From: Lutjanus erythropterus
Lineage: Eukaryota; Chordata; Actinopteri; Lutjaniformes; Lutjanidae
DNA length: 64,000 bases
Assembly (NCBI GenBank): GCA_020091685.1
Contig: CM034603.1
Span: forward strand, 9,158,683 to 9,222,682
Reading direction: 5' to 3'
Each line of letters opens with the position of its first letter. Position 1 is the first letter of the stretch. Below, piece by piece: positions 47,560-59,160 of the stretch. Made by a program: the position numbers and the translations under genes. The notes under the pieces were generated by a model. It was not told the DNA's origin, searched no databases, and was given only the letters and a program-made list of their open reading frames with translations.

Positions 47560-48224
47560 CAGAGGTTCGTATTCCAGCAGGTGGCAGCAGACACAAACCA
47601 ATGTGAATGCAGCCGGACGGGCCTGTTTATGTAAGTGCAGCTGGACATGCTGCGGTTTCAGTTTCAGTGGCACTGTGGTGGGTGCACTAATAAGATGGCC
47701 CTCATTTACCAGAGCACAGCAGATCAGAGTTGCTCCATTATTGCAATTGTCATGAATTTCAGAAACAGTGTGATGCCTCGCAGGCCTGACAGAGCCTCTG
47801 CTCCCTCCTGCATGCATAAGCTTACAGTAATACCAGCCTGGAAAGTGCTGTTTCAAGGACTTCTCTGATTGAAATTTTCAAGTCTTAACATCGCTAATGA
47901 GCAGGCTTGGGAGGGTTACTTTAAAAATGTATTCCAGTACAGTGTCTAATTACCTGTTAGAAAAATGTAGCCAGCAACCTAATCCAAGCATCGCAATATT
48001 AAAGTAAGGTAAGGTTATTTTTGGATTACCTCAATACCAAATATGACTTCCTTTTTTTGCCCAATATAATAGATTAAAATATGTAATTATACCCCTGCTA
48101 TTCACACTTCGCGCTCAAACTTCAAGCTTGAGCTGAACTGCCATTAACTGCAGGGCTGGTTTTGTTACCCAGGATCACACCCTACAGTCCCAAAATATTT
48201 TTCACTAGCAGCAGCAGCAGTAAT
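47560..48224. other. Intergenic DNA, no gene called
   Basis: 47580-47870 is somewhat GC-richer unique DNA. 47905-48060 (TGGGAGGGTTACTTTAAAAA, CAGCAACCTAATCCAAGCAT) is a copy of the dispersed repeat near 28200. Confidence 0.4.
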
Positions 48225-48680
48225 GAAGCTCAGCCTAAGTTCAGTCAGGAAGACTCTCTTTATGCCTCATTCATGTCTAACTGTCTTTCTGTCCTCCTGT
48301 CTGTTTACCAACGTATTCTCAATCAGCTTTCCGTGGACGTTCCCTCTTTAAGTCGACCAACCAGATTTAGCCACAGTCTCCATCGGCCAATCATGTCAAA
48401 ACTTAAAATCTGTTCTCCTCTCTGCCACTTTCAGCCGTCATTTCTGCTCGGGACTGTTGCGACCCTCCTCCAGTTCTTCTAATCCAGAGCCCAGGTCGAG
48501 CTCATCAGAGGTCTAGACTCCATCGGGGAGTTTCCTTTACTAATCACGGCTTCACTACCCCCTTTATACATGATGATGGAGTCTAACCTCCAAAGACTTT
48601 GCACATTTCTCACCTCAGTTGTGCACATATCAAATAAAGATATTTTGTACACTCAGAGCAAAGTCTCTCCTGATTGAAAT
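48225..48680 (+). repeat. Dispersed repeat, copy 1 of 2
   Basis: Shares, in order, with 49440-49765: ACCAACCAGATTT, CTCCATC(G/A)GCCAATCATG, CTGTTCT(C/T)CT(C/T)T and AAGTCTCTCCTGATTGAA. Ends with a TAG microsatellite. I recognise the AAGTCTCTCCTGATTGAA end from fish genomes. No coding capacity. Confidence 0.7.
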
Positions 48681-49439
48681 AGTATTGGTATTAATAATAG
48701 TAGTAGTAGTAGACAGCTGGCTAACTGGATTTCTGTGTAGCTAATGATTGATCTAGTTAGTTCCTGGATGATGACGGCATTTTCACATCTGAAGGCAAAA
48801 CTGAAACTGTACTGTGATGTTCCTTTTTGCTGATCTAAAGACAAGATAATGACCAAAGAGGCCATTTTCAAGTTTCACTGGTTGAGACCAGAGTGGTGTT
48901 GTTAGACCATATAGGGAATGCAAAGATGGCACCCATTCAGTCCAACGAGAGTTGCTCGCCTGTTGCATAAGCCAAAAAAACTTGTCTGGCTTCTTGGTTT
49001 ACTTCCTGATTATATGGCCCACTGAATATGCACAGTAGAGTCTAAAGTTAGTGATTCCAGTTAACAACTTGGCAGTTTAATGTGGAAGTAAGATGGAAAA
49101 GCAACCACGGGAAAAATGCTGTAAGGCTGAGGGGAAAACCAAGTCTTTGTCAGACCTCAGCGGTGGGACAGATAAAGTGATCCGTCTTACCTGCAAACAG
49201 GTGAAGTCTGTGCTCATGGAGTATAATGTTAAACACCATCATGAGACCAATCTTGTGTATTTTAAATCATTCATAATTTGAATTTGATACATGAACAGAG
49301 GTATTGTGAGCTGATAATCCTCAGTTTTGTGTAGGCCTCTTCAGTCCCTTGATCCCACCTGCTGAACACTTTAAGAAGCTGGCAAATGAAACTTAATGTA
49401 AATTATATTAGAAAAATGATCTTACATTCACATTTCTCC

Positions 49440-49765
49440 CCCTCTTCTCCTGCATTCTTTGTAATCAGCTGACTGTGGATGCTCATTCTTTCAGTTAAAC
49501 CAACCAGATTTCCGCACTATCTCCATCAGCCAATCATGCTGTCGCCGTCAAATTTCAAACCTGTTCTTCTTTCTGCTGCTGTCAGCTGTCATCCTCCACC
49601 CCACTCACCCCCAGTTTTATCTCCTCCAGCGCTCTGGTTTGAGATGATGATGTCACAATGACATCTAATCACCAGAGACTCTTCAGCATCATTTACAGAT
49701 TTATTCTGAACGTGTCAATAAAATATCTGCTCACTCTTAATGAAGTCTCTCCTGATTGAATTACT
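49440..49765 (+). repeat. Dispersed repeat, copy 2 of 2
   Basis: Direct-orientation partner of 48225-48680, shorter in the middle, ending GAAGTCTCTCCTGATTGAAT. The two copies are about 760 bases apart. Confidence 0.7.
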
Positions 49766-51120
49766 GTAAATTTAAATTCAAGTGGAGATCCCAAAGTTCT
49801 CAAAGCTACCACTTAAGTCAAGTTGAATTTCGAGGAAATTGGTATAAAATGATGCGTAACAGATCTAAATGATTTCCATTTGATAAATGCTGTAGGCATA
49901 AAATGCACCGAGGCTGGGGAGCAGGCCTAAATATTTCACTCAGAAAGCTTCATTGAAAAGCTGGAAGAATCTGATACACAAATGATATAAAGAGATTATT
50001 TAAACAACCTCAAAGCTACGTAAAAAGGAAGATAGTAGTTTAAAGGAAACAGGATGTTAAGGACTATTAAACTACGTATCCAAATCTTTGAGTAATATTC
50101 TTCATAGAAATATTTATCATATCAATCAATATATTAAATATGTTATGTAATGTTTGGCTCCCACATGTCGTCTGTATTTAGGATGAATTATGTATGAATG
50201 GTCATTGAATTGATAGTAAGAGAGATGCACTGACCACAGAGGCCACACAAGAGCAACGTCAGCAAAAGCAAAAATAACCACAGGCACTATAATAAGCACA
50301 ATCCCAATAATAGACAGTTTCCACAAGTGAAGTAATGGGCAACATATTACATCACCACCAGCAGAGAAGTCACAGCTCTAAGCAGCCCCATTTCCTGGCC
50401 TACATTATTAAAGCCTCTTAGAATAAATGAGTTGAGATAAAAGGAATTACAAGCAGAACATAAGAAAATAAAGACAATAATATAAAAATTAAATATTAAG
50501 AGAGAAGTTGGATACTGTGGACAAAAAGATAAAAATGTATCCCTAACACCAAAACACATTCTTTATAAAATGATACACAAATTAAATATATATATAAGTC
50601 ACACTTAGGCTCAGCCCTTCACACACACATATACATATATATATGTATGTATATGTGAAGGGCTGAGCCTAAGTCTCACATAGCACTTACTATAACATGA
50701 CAGAGTCTTTATAAATGTTTATGACTTGTCATTGTGCGTCATATTTAACCCTTTAATGGCCACACCACAAAATACATTTGCAAAAACACTTTTTTCTTTT
50801 GGTAAAATTGTGTTCCCGGCTCCACATTTAGCAACTTGTTGGGTTTTTGTTAGCATTTTTATTACATTTACGGTATTCTACGCATAATTTTGGAATGCTA
50901 CCATAATAGTATGATACATATGAAGAGGAATGGGGTAAATCACATGTGATTCCATTGCACTATGAGTTTGGGATCACAGCTGCCACATGTATCCTCACAT
51001 AGCCTCTGATTAGTTGACAAGTCAGCCAAAGGCATCATAGGATTGCCAGCGGATGACTTACACTATAAATAAGTTTTTTGTGCCTGAACGTAACCAAACT
51101 GTGACCATTCGACTCAGTCT
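49766..51120. other. AT-rich intergenic DNA, no gene seen
   Basis: Contains the hairpin at 50603-50674. Otherwise no exon, RNA gene or repeat border was recognised. Confidence 0.4.
50603..50674. repeat. Perfect 21-base inverted repeat forming a 72-base hairpin
   Basis: ACTTAGGCTCAGCCCTTCAC plus A on the left pairs with its exact complement at 50654-50674. The loop is itself a CACATATACATATAT / ATATGTATGTATAT partial palindrome, so the whole block can fold as one long stem. Confidence 0.85.
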
Positions 51121-51124
51121 TCAC

Positions 51125-51690
51125 TCACACAAAACAACAAAAACAAAACCTACAGCAGAATGCTGTTTATTGATTTCATCTCAGCATTCAACACAATCTC
51201 CACCATGAGACTGACTGACTGAGCACTCTAGGCTTGAATACCACGCTCTGAGTGGATATTGGACTTCCTCACAAACAGACCCCAGACAGTTCAGATTGGC
51301 AGTCTCACCTCCTCCTCTCTTAACACCGGAGCCCCCCAGGGCTGCGTGCTCAGCCCCCACCTGTTTGCCCTGTCCACCCATGACCGCAGCAACCGATTTC
51401 AATCAACGATGAGACTTCATATGCAGAGGAAACCAACGATCTTGCAGTGTGATGCACAGAAAAACAACCTCCTGCTCAACATCAGCAAAACCAAAGATGC
51501 ACACCGCCGTCTACATCAGTGGAGCTGAGGTGGAGCAGGTGAACAGTTTCTGGTTCCTGGGAATTAACATGACAGGGAACCTAAAGATGTTTGCATAAGG
51601 GGGCTCCCTGGACTCAGACTGTGTTTGTTTGAGGTGCTCTTTGGACAGCAACATGTGTGCTCAAAAATCACAAGAATCTCCAAGGCACTC
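51125..51690 (+). pseudogene. Rex1/L2-type LINE reverse transcriptase, 5' part
   Basis: The plus strand reads MLFIDFISAFNTI (the RT block with the first catalytic Asp), [16 protein letters not shown], then [17 protein letters not shown], all standard for Rex1/CR1-L2 clade LINEs. The YADD region is lost, and VEQVNSFWFLGINMT follows near 51532. Frameshifts and stops mark it as dead. A C-terminal piece of a similar ORF lies at 52640-52790, on the far side of a Penelope-like fragment. Confidence 0.8.
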
Positions 51691-51699
51691 TTTTTTTTT

Positions 51700-52615
51700 T
51701 AAAACAATTAAAATGTCACAGCATGGTCATGTTAGACTCCAGCGTGTTTCAGCATAAAGCCTTCATCAGGGTGTCAAACAGATCAAATGAAACAAAAGGC
51801 CCTTTTCTATTGGTCTTCCACCAATAGGAATCTTCCACTTGGAGTTGGCTTAGAGAGGGTGAGGACATGGTAACACAGCAGATGACGTTGTTTAGCCTAC
51901 AATATAGATCGAAAAAATTTATTTAAGAGAAACATAGTAAATTTAAACACTGGCAATGATTACATAAAGCAAAAAAGCAGCAAAATCTGGGTCCTCATTT
52001 GGGCCTGGATGTTTGGTAGTCTGTAGTTTACAAATCCAAAAGGCTTCCTCTTGGTTAAGTTTCCTTTGTCTGTCACCTTTCTTATGGAAGAAGAGATATG
52101 GTCAACTTAATGCTATAGAAGTCCAGACAGTGTATAGCCATAGGGTAGTTTTCATTCCTTTTGTGGACTGAATACTTGTGTTCTGCTGAGATATGAAATC
52201 CATAAATGTCTTGGTCTGTATTTTATTAGTACAGTGGCTACGATCATAAGATCACTTAGGTTTAGGACCCAACCATGTTTGTTGGTTGTTGGGTTGCAAA
52301 TGATTGTGTACCAGTTTATCCTGTAGGGCAGGACAGCTATTGAAGCTGATTATTTGTGGTTGAGGTAAGATCTGACTGAGTACACCATCACTCTCAATGA
52401 TTCCACACTTCTTCTTCATAATCCATTTAATGTTTTCTGCTTCTGTATTGTGTGATGTGACAAATACCATTGTGTCTTTATTGTAGTTTTTGGGAGCATT
52501 TCTTTGAAATAAAGTTAGTCTGTACAGATGTTTCGCTCTTTTGCATGCTTTCTGTAGGATCCCCATTCCTAAAGTGTGACACCATTTCTGGAGATTTGGC
52601 CTCCTTTCTGGTCAC
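51700..52615 (-). pseudogene. Penelope-like element fragment with GIY-YIG-region remnants
   Basis: The minus strand carries RLTLFQRNAPKNYNKDTMVF, then LPQPQIISFNSCPALQDKL, corresponding to the linker after the RT domain in Penelope/Neptune elements. Further on come AEHKYSVHKRNENYPMAIH and KKGDRQRKLNQEEAFWICKL, typical of the C-terminal GIY-YIG endonuclease region. A CTGATGAAGGCTTTATGCTG phrase follows in the 3' UTR, another habitual feature. Several stops and shifts show that it is inactive. Confidence 0.75.
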
Positions 52616-52639
52616 AGATTCTTTGTACTTGTTGAAACT

Positions 52640-52790
52640 GGTTGAATGGCATATTCACAAAATTCCTGTGGTCTTGTTATCTTTTTACACAGACAGGGTT
52701 GGGATATGCACGGCTCAGGACTGGAAAAATCTGCAGCGGGTGATCAACACCATCCAGGACATTACTGGTACTCATCTAAGTCACAACTGG
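52640..52790 (+). pseudogene. Rex1/L2-type LINE, C-terminal piece
   Basis: ICTAQDWKNLQRVINTIQDI and TGTHLS match the terminal TA.D.KALQRVV.TAQ.I.G..LP block of Rex1-type LINE ORFs. It is in the same orientation as the RT remnant ending near 51690, which supports a single LINE split by the Penelope-like fragment. Confidence 0.6.
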
Positions 52791-52794
52791 TAGA

Positions 52795-53245
52795 AACAAA
52801 GACTGAGGGACAGAGATATTCACAGGAAGCAAGGTGAAGTTCAAACAAAGTCTTCATTTAAGGTCCAAAGGGTTTGACATGGGTAGGCAGTCCAAAATGG
52901 CAAACAAAGCAGTCAGAGAAAAGGCAAAAATCCAAAAACTGGGGAATGAACAAAGTCAGAAAAACAAAAGAGAAAGGAAAAAAGGCCAGAAAGGTGTGAA
53001 CAAACGAGGAACACAACAGACAATCTGGCCAAGAGGGATGGAAACAGGTGGGTATATATGGGGTTGCCAATGGACATGATCAGGGGCAGGTGAGTAACTA
53101 AAGACAGGCGAAAACAATCATAACTCAAAATTGCAGGTAAAGAAGAGAAGCATGAAGTCAAGTCAACAAAGACACAAAGGGCAGACAACAGTTACAAGAC
53201 AAAACAGGCTGCGCACACATTCTAACACTGTACTTTTCTGTTACA
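52795..53245 (-). mobile_element. LTR-like or unclassified dispersed repeat
   Basis: On the minus strand it is a T-rich TTTGTTTTTCTGACTTTG-type block with GTTGTGTTCCTCG, TATATACCCACCTGTTTCC and CACCTGCCCCTGATCATG. This style is common in fish solo LTR-like repeats. Both ends are near TGT/ACA words but no target duplication was established. It abuts the 3' end of the neighbouring LINE. Confidence 0.4.
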
Positions 53246-53264
53246 TTAATATTTTTTCTTTGTC

Positions 53265-54665
53265 TTTGAGTCACCATGGTTGTAGAGGGAGGTCCCTTCT
53301 TGGAGGACCAAAAATTGTTGCCTCAAATTTAATGGCGAATTGCAACCAGATGGAGCATCGTCGCCACCTACTGTTATATTAAGGAGTCTTTAAGTTTATA
53401 TTCTCTCCATCTGTCCAGTATCTTTGAGAAAGGTTAAGATGTCTTTCAGGACATCATTTCTAGTGCTTCTTGTGAGGATTGATTTTAAATCCCTTTTTTT
53501 TTCCAATAAAGTTTTTAATATGACTCTCTCTCTTTCACACACTGGGGAAATAAAAAATACATGATCTATTGTCTTGTTGGTGGCAGACATCACAGTTCCC
53601 AATTTGATGTTCCCAAATGAGCTGCAATGAAGAATTCAATTCATCCTGCTCTGCTCTCTCCTGCTTTTCCCCCAAGTCCTTTCCATTCCTACTCGCTTGT
53701 TGCCATATCTTCTGCCATTGTGTCTTGATTTCGTGTCTAATAAATCATCTTATTTATGATCTACTGATTGCTACTGACAGTTCTACATGACTTGCTTTTA
53801 ATCTGATCTGAATCTTATTTACTTTTTGGCCGGTTGATCTACAGTTTTGTCACCCTAATACCTTCATGAGCTGATATCCATAAAATCTATTCCCAACCTA
53901 CCAATCCTATGTAACAAGTGTAATATTTCATGAGAAATGTCTTGTCGGCAGTTTGAAAAAGTATTTTTCAAACTATTTAAGGAATCTGAACAGATTGAAA
54001 CTCACACCGGCTGTATTTTCTCTAACCACTGAAGAGCTAATGATACAGCCATCATTTCCACTGTATGCACTGTTATCGCTTTTTCACTCTAAAGCACAAC
54101 TGCCTTCACCATTCTCTGCAATTTTAGATTCATCAGTAAATATACGTATATAATGTTCATAAATTCAATATAAAACAGTGTTGAAATAAACCTGCACATT
54201 GATTGTGCTTCTGTTTGAGTGTAAACGATCCAATATAGAGAAATCTATAGCTGGTTGAGGTAATAACCATGGTAGAACAGTTTGACTAATGTTCCAGTCA
54301 TTGATTCCAAATTCCTTATCTACCTGAAATACCAACACAAAAACACTCTTTTTTTAATGCTCTTATTTTCCCAACTCATATCTAAACTCTTATTTTGCAG
54401 GGTGTGAATTTTTATGACCCTGCAGATTTGCCCACTAATTAGCCATTAACTGTTTCCTCCTAACTGAAGAGGCGTTTCTCCAACTTCTTCCTGAAGTGTT
54501 GGCAGTGGCACAGACCTGACTGCCCCACAGCTTACCCTTAAACCCTTAATGAGCCTGGATTCTGTCTAGATGTTTTTTAACGAAGTACACACAGCCGAAC
54601 CAAACACAATAATCGCATAATCTAGGTCTGACCTAATAAAGTGGTATCAATGTTCTTTGAAGCAA
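53265..54665 (-). pseudogene. I/Nimb-type LINE with RNase H domain, degraded
   Basis: Read on the minus strand from 54665: LIRSDLDYAIIVFGSA, then QAH.GFKGKLWGSQVCATANT, the post-RT region with the QALRVCCGA-like segment. IRIFTDESKIAENGEGS is the RNase H first block with its catalytic Asp, and TVEMMAVSLALQWLEKIQPV and ICSDS are the Glu and third Asp blocks. The C-terminal zinc-knuckle region (53400-53600, ending TFLKDTGQMERI) and a GGTGGCGACGATGCTCCATC-type 3' UTR follow. Stops and indels occur throughout. The RT core itself is missing or unrecognisable. Confidence 0.75.
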
Positions 54666-55149
54666 AAAGTTGTGGCTGAGGGCTCAGGAACTCTTAAATC
54701 CTGGGGTCATCCAATCGGACCGAATCATGTGCTGCCAAGTCGGGGGGGTGATCTGGATTTAGCAGAGTTTTTTTTGCCTCGTATTAGTTGTAGTTGTTTT
54801 ACCCTCCTGTGTTATTTGGTTTGGCCAAGCCACTATACAGTATATGTTCACTGCCTGCTCCAGAACAATTCACCTCTCTTGGCCACAGAAGAAGCTGTTC
54901 TATGAAAGATGCATTTAATGGAATCAGAGAAAGGTAAGTTCAAGAATTAGTCAATTATAATAAATGTTTTTGAGTGTTAATGTTAGAGGTGACAAATGGA
55001 GGCTAACCCCTTTTACTTTTGCAGCTTTTCCAAATGTTACTGGACTCTGGACTGCACCCACGTGTCTGTAAAGTCTTTGTCCAGTCCACACAAGGCAGAC
55101 TTAGTCATTCCTCTAATGCTTAGTGTCATTTGGTTTTGTTGAGGTGTAG

Positions 55150-55630
55150 TTTTCAGCATGTGTCTCTTTCGTTTTTTTTAAGGCAGTATAAAAATATGCT
55201 CCTTCCTGTAGGCCACACTGTTCACATTCATCTGTAGCAGGTTTATACATTAATGTCCTGTTTAAACAGGTGTGAACAAACCTCATCCTCATCTACTTCT
55301 ACTGATTTCTTTCATTTCTGCTACTTTCCTTTTGATTGCTGTAGTAGAGTTGGCCTTCATTTCCTCTGTTCCACTCCTTCTGTGGGATGAATATCATATT
55401 ATTATCCCAAATAAGGAAGAAAAGGTTTTGAGGTTGAAATTCAGTGTTTGAAAGCTTGGAATCTAATTTTAAAAAAGTTTTGAACTGAAACCAGGTTTTG
55501 TAGGTTTGCATAATGGCCGGGCTGAAAAGAAAACTAAATCTCTCTTTGTACGTCTCCAACACACTTTGTTTCAAATTTGTCACTGTTCTCTCAGTAAAAA
55601 CAAAGTTTTGAAACTTCATAAATGTGAATC
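55150..55630 (-). mobile_element. Left arm of large inverted repeat, LINE C-terminus plus AT-rich block
   Basis: Minus strand: the zinc-knuckle tail of the same LINE family (NRTLMYKPATDECEQCGLQE) and, nearer the centre, an AT-rich block with GTTGAAATTCAGTGTTTGAA. The same arrangement recurs inverted at 55840-56340. Confidence 0.75.
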
Positions 55631-55839
55631 TTTATTTTGAAGGTTTTACTAATATACATTTGCACACATATGCAGATTGTTCTTTCAGAGTTTATAACGC
55701 CTACGTTTCAGAGATCTGCACACACAGTTGCTAGCTTGTGAGTCCCCTGATTTCTAGCAGTGGTCTCAGCGTTGCACAGCGCTGATCTGAAACTTACTGT
55801 CTGTACATCAGCAAAGGTTTCAAAAGATTCGCCCTTTCA

Positions 55840-56340
55840 AAATGACAAAACGTTTTTCCCTAAGTTATGCGCACCAGTTTTCAGATCACCATTTACAAGG
55901 TTTCAAACCTGGAAAACAAAATACACAAGGAGAACAGCAACAAATCTGAAACAAAATGCTGCAGGTGTACAGAAGAAACACTGAACTGCAAAACAATATA
56001 CAAGCCTTCACAACTTGATTTCAGCCATGCAAAACCTTTTATTAGATTTCAAGCTTTCAAACACTGAATTTCAACATTTTAAGTTATTTTTTCCTGTTTT
56101 GAATAATGACATGATATAGAGGAAAAGAGGGCTGATACTACAGCATTCAAGGGAGAGAGTAGGAGAAACAAGACAAATCAATAGAAATACAAAGGAAGAG
56201 GCTATTTTATCAAGGATGAGGTTTGGTCACACCTGATTAAACAGGACATTAATGTATAAACTTGCCACAGGCGATGTGAACATTGTGGACTACAGGAAAT
56301 GGTGGAGCATGTATTTTTATATTGTCCAGGATAAAGAGAG
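55840..56340 (+). mobile_element. Right arm of large inverted repeat, LINE C-terminus plus AT-rich block
   Basis: Inverted partner of 55150-55630: ATTAGATTTCAAGCTTTCAA, a block reading YYSIQGRE, then NRTLMYKLATG-CEHCGLQEMVEHVFLYCPG. About 35 bases around 56043-56077 match the left arm with one change. Arms are joined by about 210 bases of spacer. Confidence 0.75.
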
Positions 56341-56374
56341 ACACATCCTAACAACAACACAACATCAACAACAA

Positions 56375-56850
56375 CATCCTAATGCATTAGTTAGTGTGAA
56401 CTAATGCATGAATTAAGGCGCAAACTAGAAGCTACTGTGAATATGAACTAATGTGTGAACTGATGCATGAACTAATGCATTAGTTACATTAACTAATGCA
56501 TGGACTAATACATTAGTTAACATGAGATAATACATGGATTAATGCATTAGTTTACGTGAACTAAAGTGTGAATTGATGCATTAATTCATGTGTTGGTCAA
56601 TACTAATTAATGCATGAATTCAAGCAGTAGTTAACATGAGATAATTCATGCATTAGTTCATGTTAACTAATACACTAATCCATGTATTAATTCATGAATT
56701 AATGCATTAGTCTGTACAAGTGACAAATTAAAGATTCACTCTCTCAAAACCCAAATTTTTACAACTTTCCCCCCAACATAAGTGCATGATGAACTAATGC
56801 ATGAATTAATGCATTAGTTAACATGAACTAATGTATGAATTAATGCAGAC
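56375..56850. repeat. Palindromic minisatellite, ACTAATGCATGAATTAATGC type
   Basis: Irregular repeats built from ACTAATGCAT, GAATTAATGCATTAGTTA and ACATGA words. The unit is about 34 bases and is itself nearly self-complementary (CTAATGCAT/ATGCATTAG). A 65-base unrelated insert lies at about 56715-56780. It directly follows the right LINE arm. Confidence 0.8.
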
Positions 56851-57440
56851 ATGGGGCGCAGATGCCGGGCGGCCTGATGGGTGCAGGGGAGTCGGGGCCC
56901 GATCATCACTAACCTGACACACCAGATGCTCTGTTACACAGAACCATATGGGAAGCCATTCTTAGAAACTGTCTGAAAAAGGGCAGGCACTTTCAAAAGA
57001 ATACTTGGCAGGTGATTGGATGAACCATCTGTCACTCACATCTAACACAGGCTTCAACCAGATCAAACTCTTGCCAAAGCCAGTTGGGAGTAAAATGAAA
57101 ACATCTTATCCATCAAGAAAAGCCTTCAGTGCTGTTCTTTGCTCTCCTTTCAACACAGAGATACTCTCCAGCAGTAATTTAACTGATGCCATCACAGTAT
57201 CTACGCTAACCTCTTCAGAGGAATTTGTTGGAGACTAGTTGCTTCCATGGATGCTTCTCTTTCTCGTCATGCTTAAACCCATGCCCATAGCTCCCATAGC
57301 TAGCAGTAGTCTGCTGATTGGCTGCACAACTTTTGGTGCAGATACAAATGAGTAACTTGAAGCCTGGCAAGATGAATTCTCGTGTGCAAATCCAGCTACC
57401 TCACAAGGTAAGATAATCGCTGCTTGCAGAGTTGATTTTA
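56851..57440. mobile_element. Unclassified repeat-like sequence
   Basis: GGCAGGCACTTTCAAAAGAA, TACTTGGCAGGTGATTGGAT and CTCATAGCTCCCATAGCTAG-like phrases seem familiar from fish repeats. The plus frame 57005-57238 would be part of it. No domain and no termini were identified. Confidence 0.3.
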
Positions 57441-59085
57441 TATATTGTTTTTTTTCTGAGCAGCAAATAGGGGATTATATCAAAATCTCACTTTGCAACC
57501 CTGTTACATAATGATAAATAAATCTCTTTTAACTTGTGTTTCAAGCTAAACTGCTGCACTCAGATGGGGCAGATATGGTTTATTTGGCGAGGGACTAGTG
57601 CTGCATGGAAAAACTGAGTGAGATGACAAGGGAATTCTTAGCCGTCACACACACAGTTTGAGTGTCTGTTGGTATTTAGCAAGCGGGCAGTTGACCAAAC
57701 ACTGGCTTTGCCTTTTCTGCAGCCCTCAGCTGTTAACATTTCTCCGTGATCTATGTAGGACAATAAGAGGCACAGCTGATGAGAATAAATCCCCATGAAC
57801 ATTTCACTAAAGGCAATAACATCCGCCCCGACTTATTATTCCACTCACTTCATTGAACAATTAACCAATCTGACACAAAGGGCTAATGAACGTACTTAGC
57901 TCGCTCTCTGTCTGTCTCTGTGTTTGTGTGTCTGTAATTGGTTATCATGTTCTCTTTTTCTTTTTGTCTCTAATGATCAGCTGTGTAAATAGTCTGTCAC
58001 CTCCAAATACACGCACACACACACACACACACATCCACATACCCACAGACTTCTCTCCTGAGTCTTGTGCCACCACAACAACATTACCGCAGATATGATC
58101 ACCCTGCTCGGAGCAGTCGACCAGCTCAGCTCCCAGGAAAGCACGCCGAGCAGATAAATAAAACGAAGGTCCAGACAATATCTCCTGCTCTCGCCGTTTA
58201 AAAAAATATTCCGTAGCCACGTGTATCTCTATGTTCTCTCAGCAAATAAAGCAGAAGCCGGACAGCTAAACAAATCATTTATTCCGTGGGGGCGCATGCA
58301 ATCTCACTTATAGGCCTGGTTTGCCGCTTTTGTGGGCCCCCTGTCACAGGATGAGGTGCTGGGCTAGTTGAACTCGCCCGGTTCCTCCCTCAGGCAGAAA
58401 TCTCTTCTCCTCAGCTCATTGCCTCCACAAAGAGGACTGCAGAGGGATTGTGATGGCTTCTGATAGGATAGCTAACTACAATAGAGCTGCAGCGAGAAAA
58501 GACATCAGTCATTGAAAAGAAGTGCTGTAAGAAAAGTCACTTTCTTTCTTTCATTTAAAAAAAACAAAACAGTATGCATATTTTAGTTGTGCTGAAACTT
58601 GCTTGTTTTATTTACCACCCGATCCCTACACACAGCCTCTAAATGTTGTGCTGTAGTATGTAAATGTGGATAAGAGAGGGAGCGTCGAGCTGCATGCTTA
58701 GCAGTGTCTTTGAATGATTACTGTCTGGTATTAGGCAAATGCTCTATGCTTATGGGAGCATGATAAGGGATTATGTCGCCTCAAGTAACACCATGTCACC
58801 AAAAAGCAAGACAAGAAGCAATTCCAATGAAGATTTCTGACTAATAATGTCCCCTTCAACCTCCCCTTTCCCCTCCCCTCCCCTCCGTTCCCCTCCCTAC
58901 AACTCAGCCAGCCCGGCCTCGTTCCCAAGTTACCCGTTAGCCGCTGAAAGTGACACTTTCGACGTAGTGTCAAGAGGGGCAAAGTCTGCATATGTTTGGA
59001 TGGATGGCTCAAACAAACAAACAAACAAACCTTAACCCAAGATAACATTACATGTGTCATGTGACTGTGTGTCATTTTGTGCTAT
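57441..59085. other. Unique intergenic DNA, possible regulatory elements
   Basis: 57730-57900 (CTAAAGGCAATAACATCCGC, CAATTAACCAATCTGACACA) and 58260-58480 are repeat-free and conserved-looking. A CA run lies at 58013-58032, a pyrimidine tract at 58855-58900 and an AAAC run near 59012-59032. No gene was recognised. Confidence 0.35.
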
Positions 59086-59160
59086 ACAAATACAAATTAC
59101 AAATTACAAATTACATGAGAATACAAATTACATATTATACAAATAATACAAATTACATGA
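59086..59160. repeat. ACAAATTAC tandem array
   Basis: Degenerate repeats of TACAAATTAC with ATGA and TAT interruptions. Confidence 0.8.

Noticed and set aside
47170-47856. 228-codon open frame on the minus strand, the longest in the window
   Set aside because: It crosses an RTE-type tail, a CA microsatellite and a homopolymer; the peptide has a poly-VC run and no domain.
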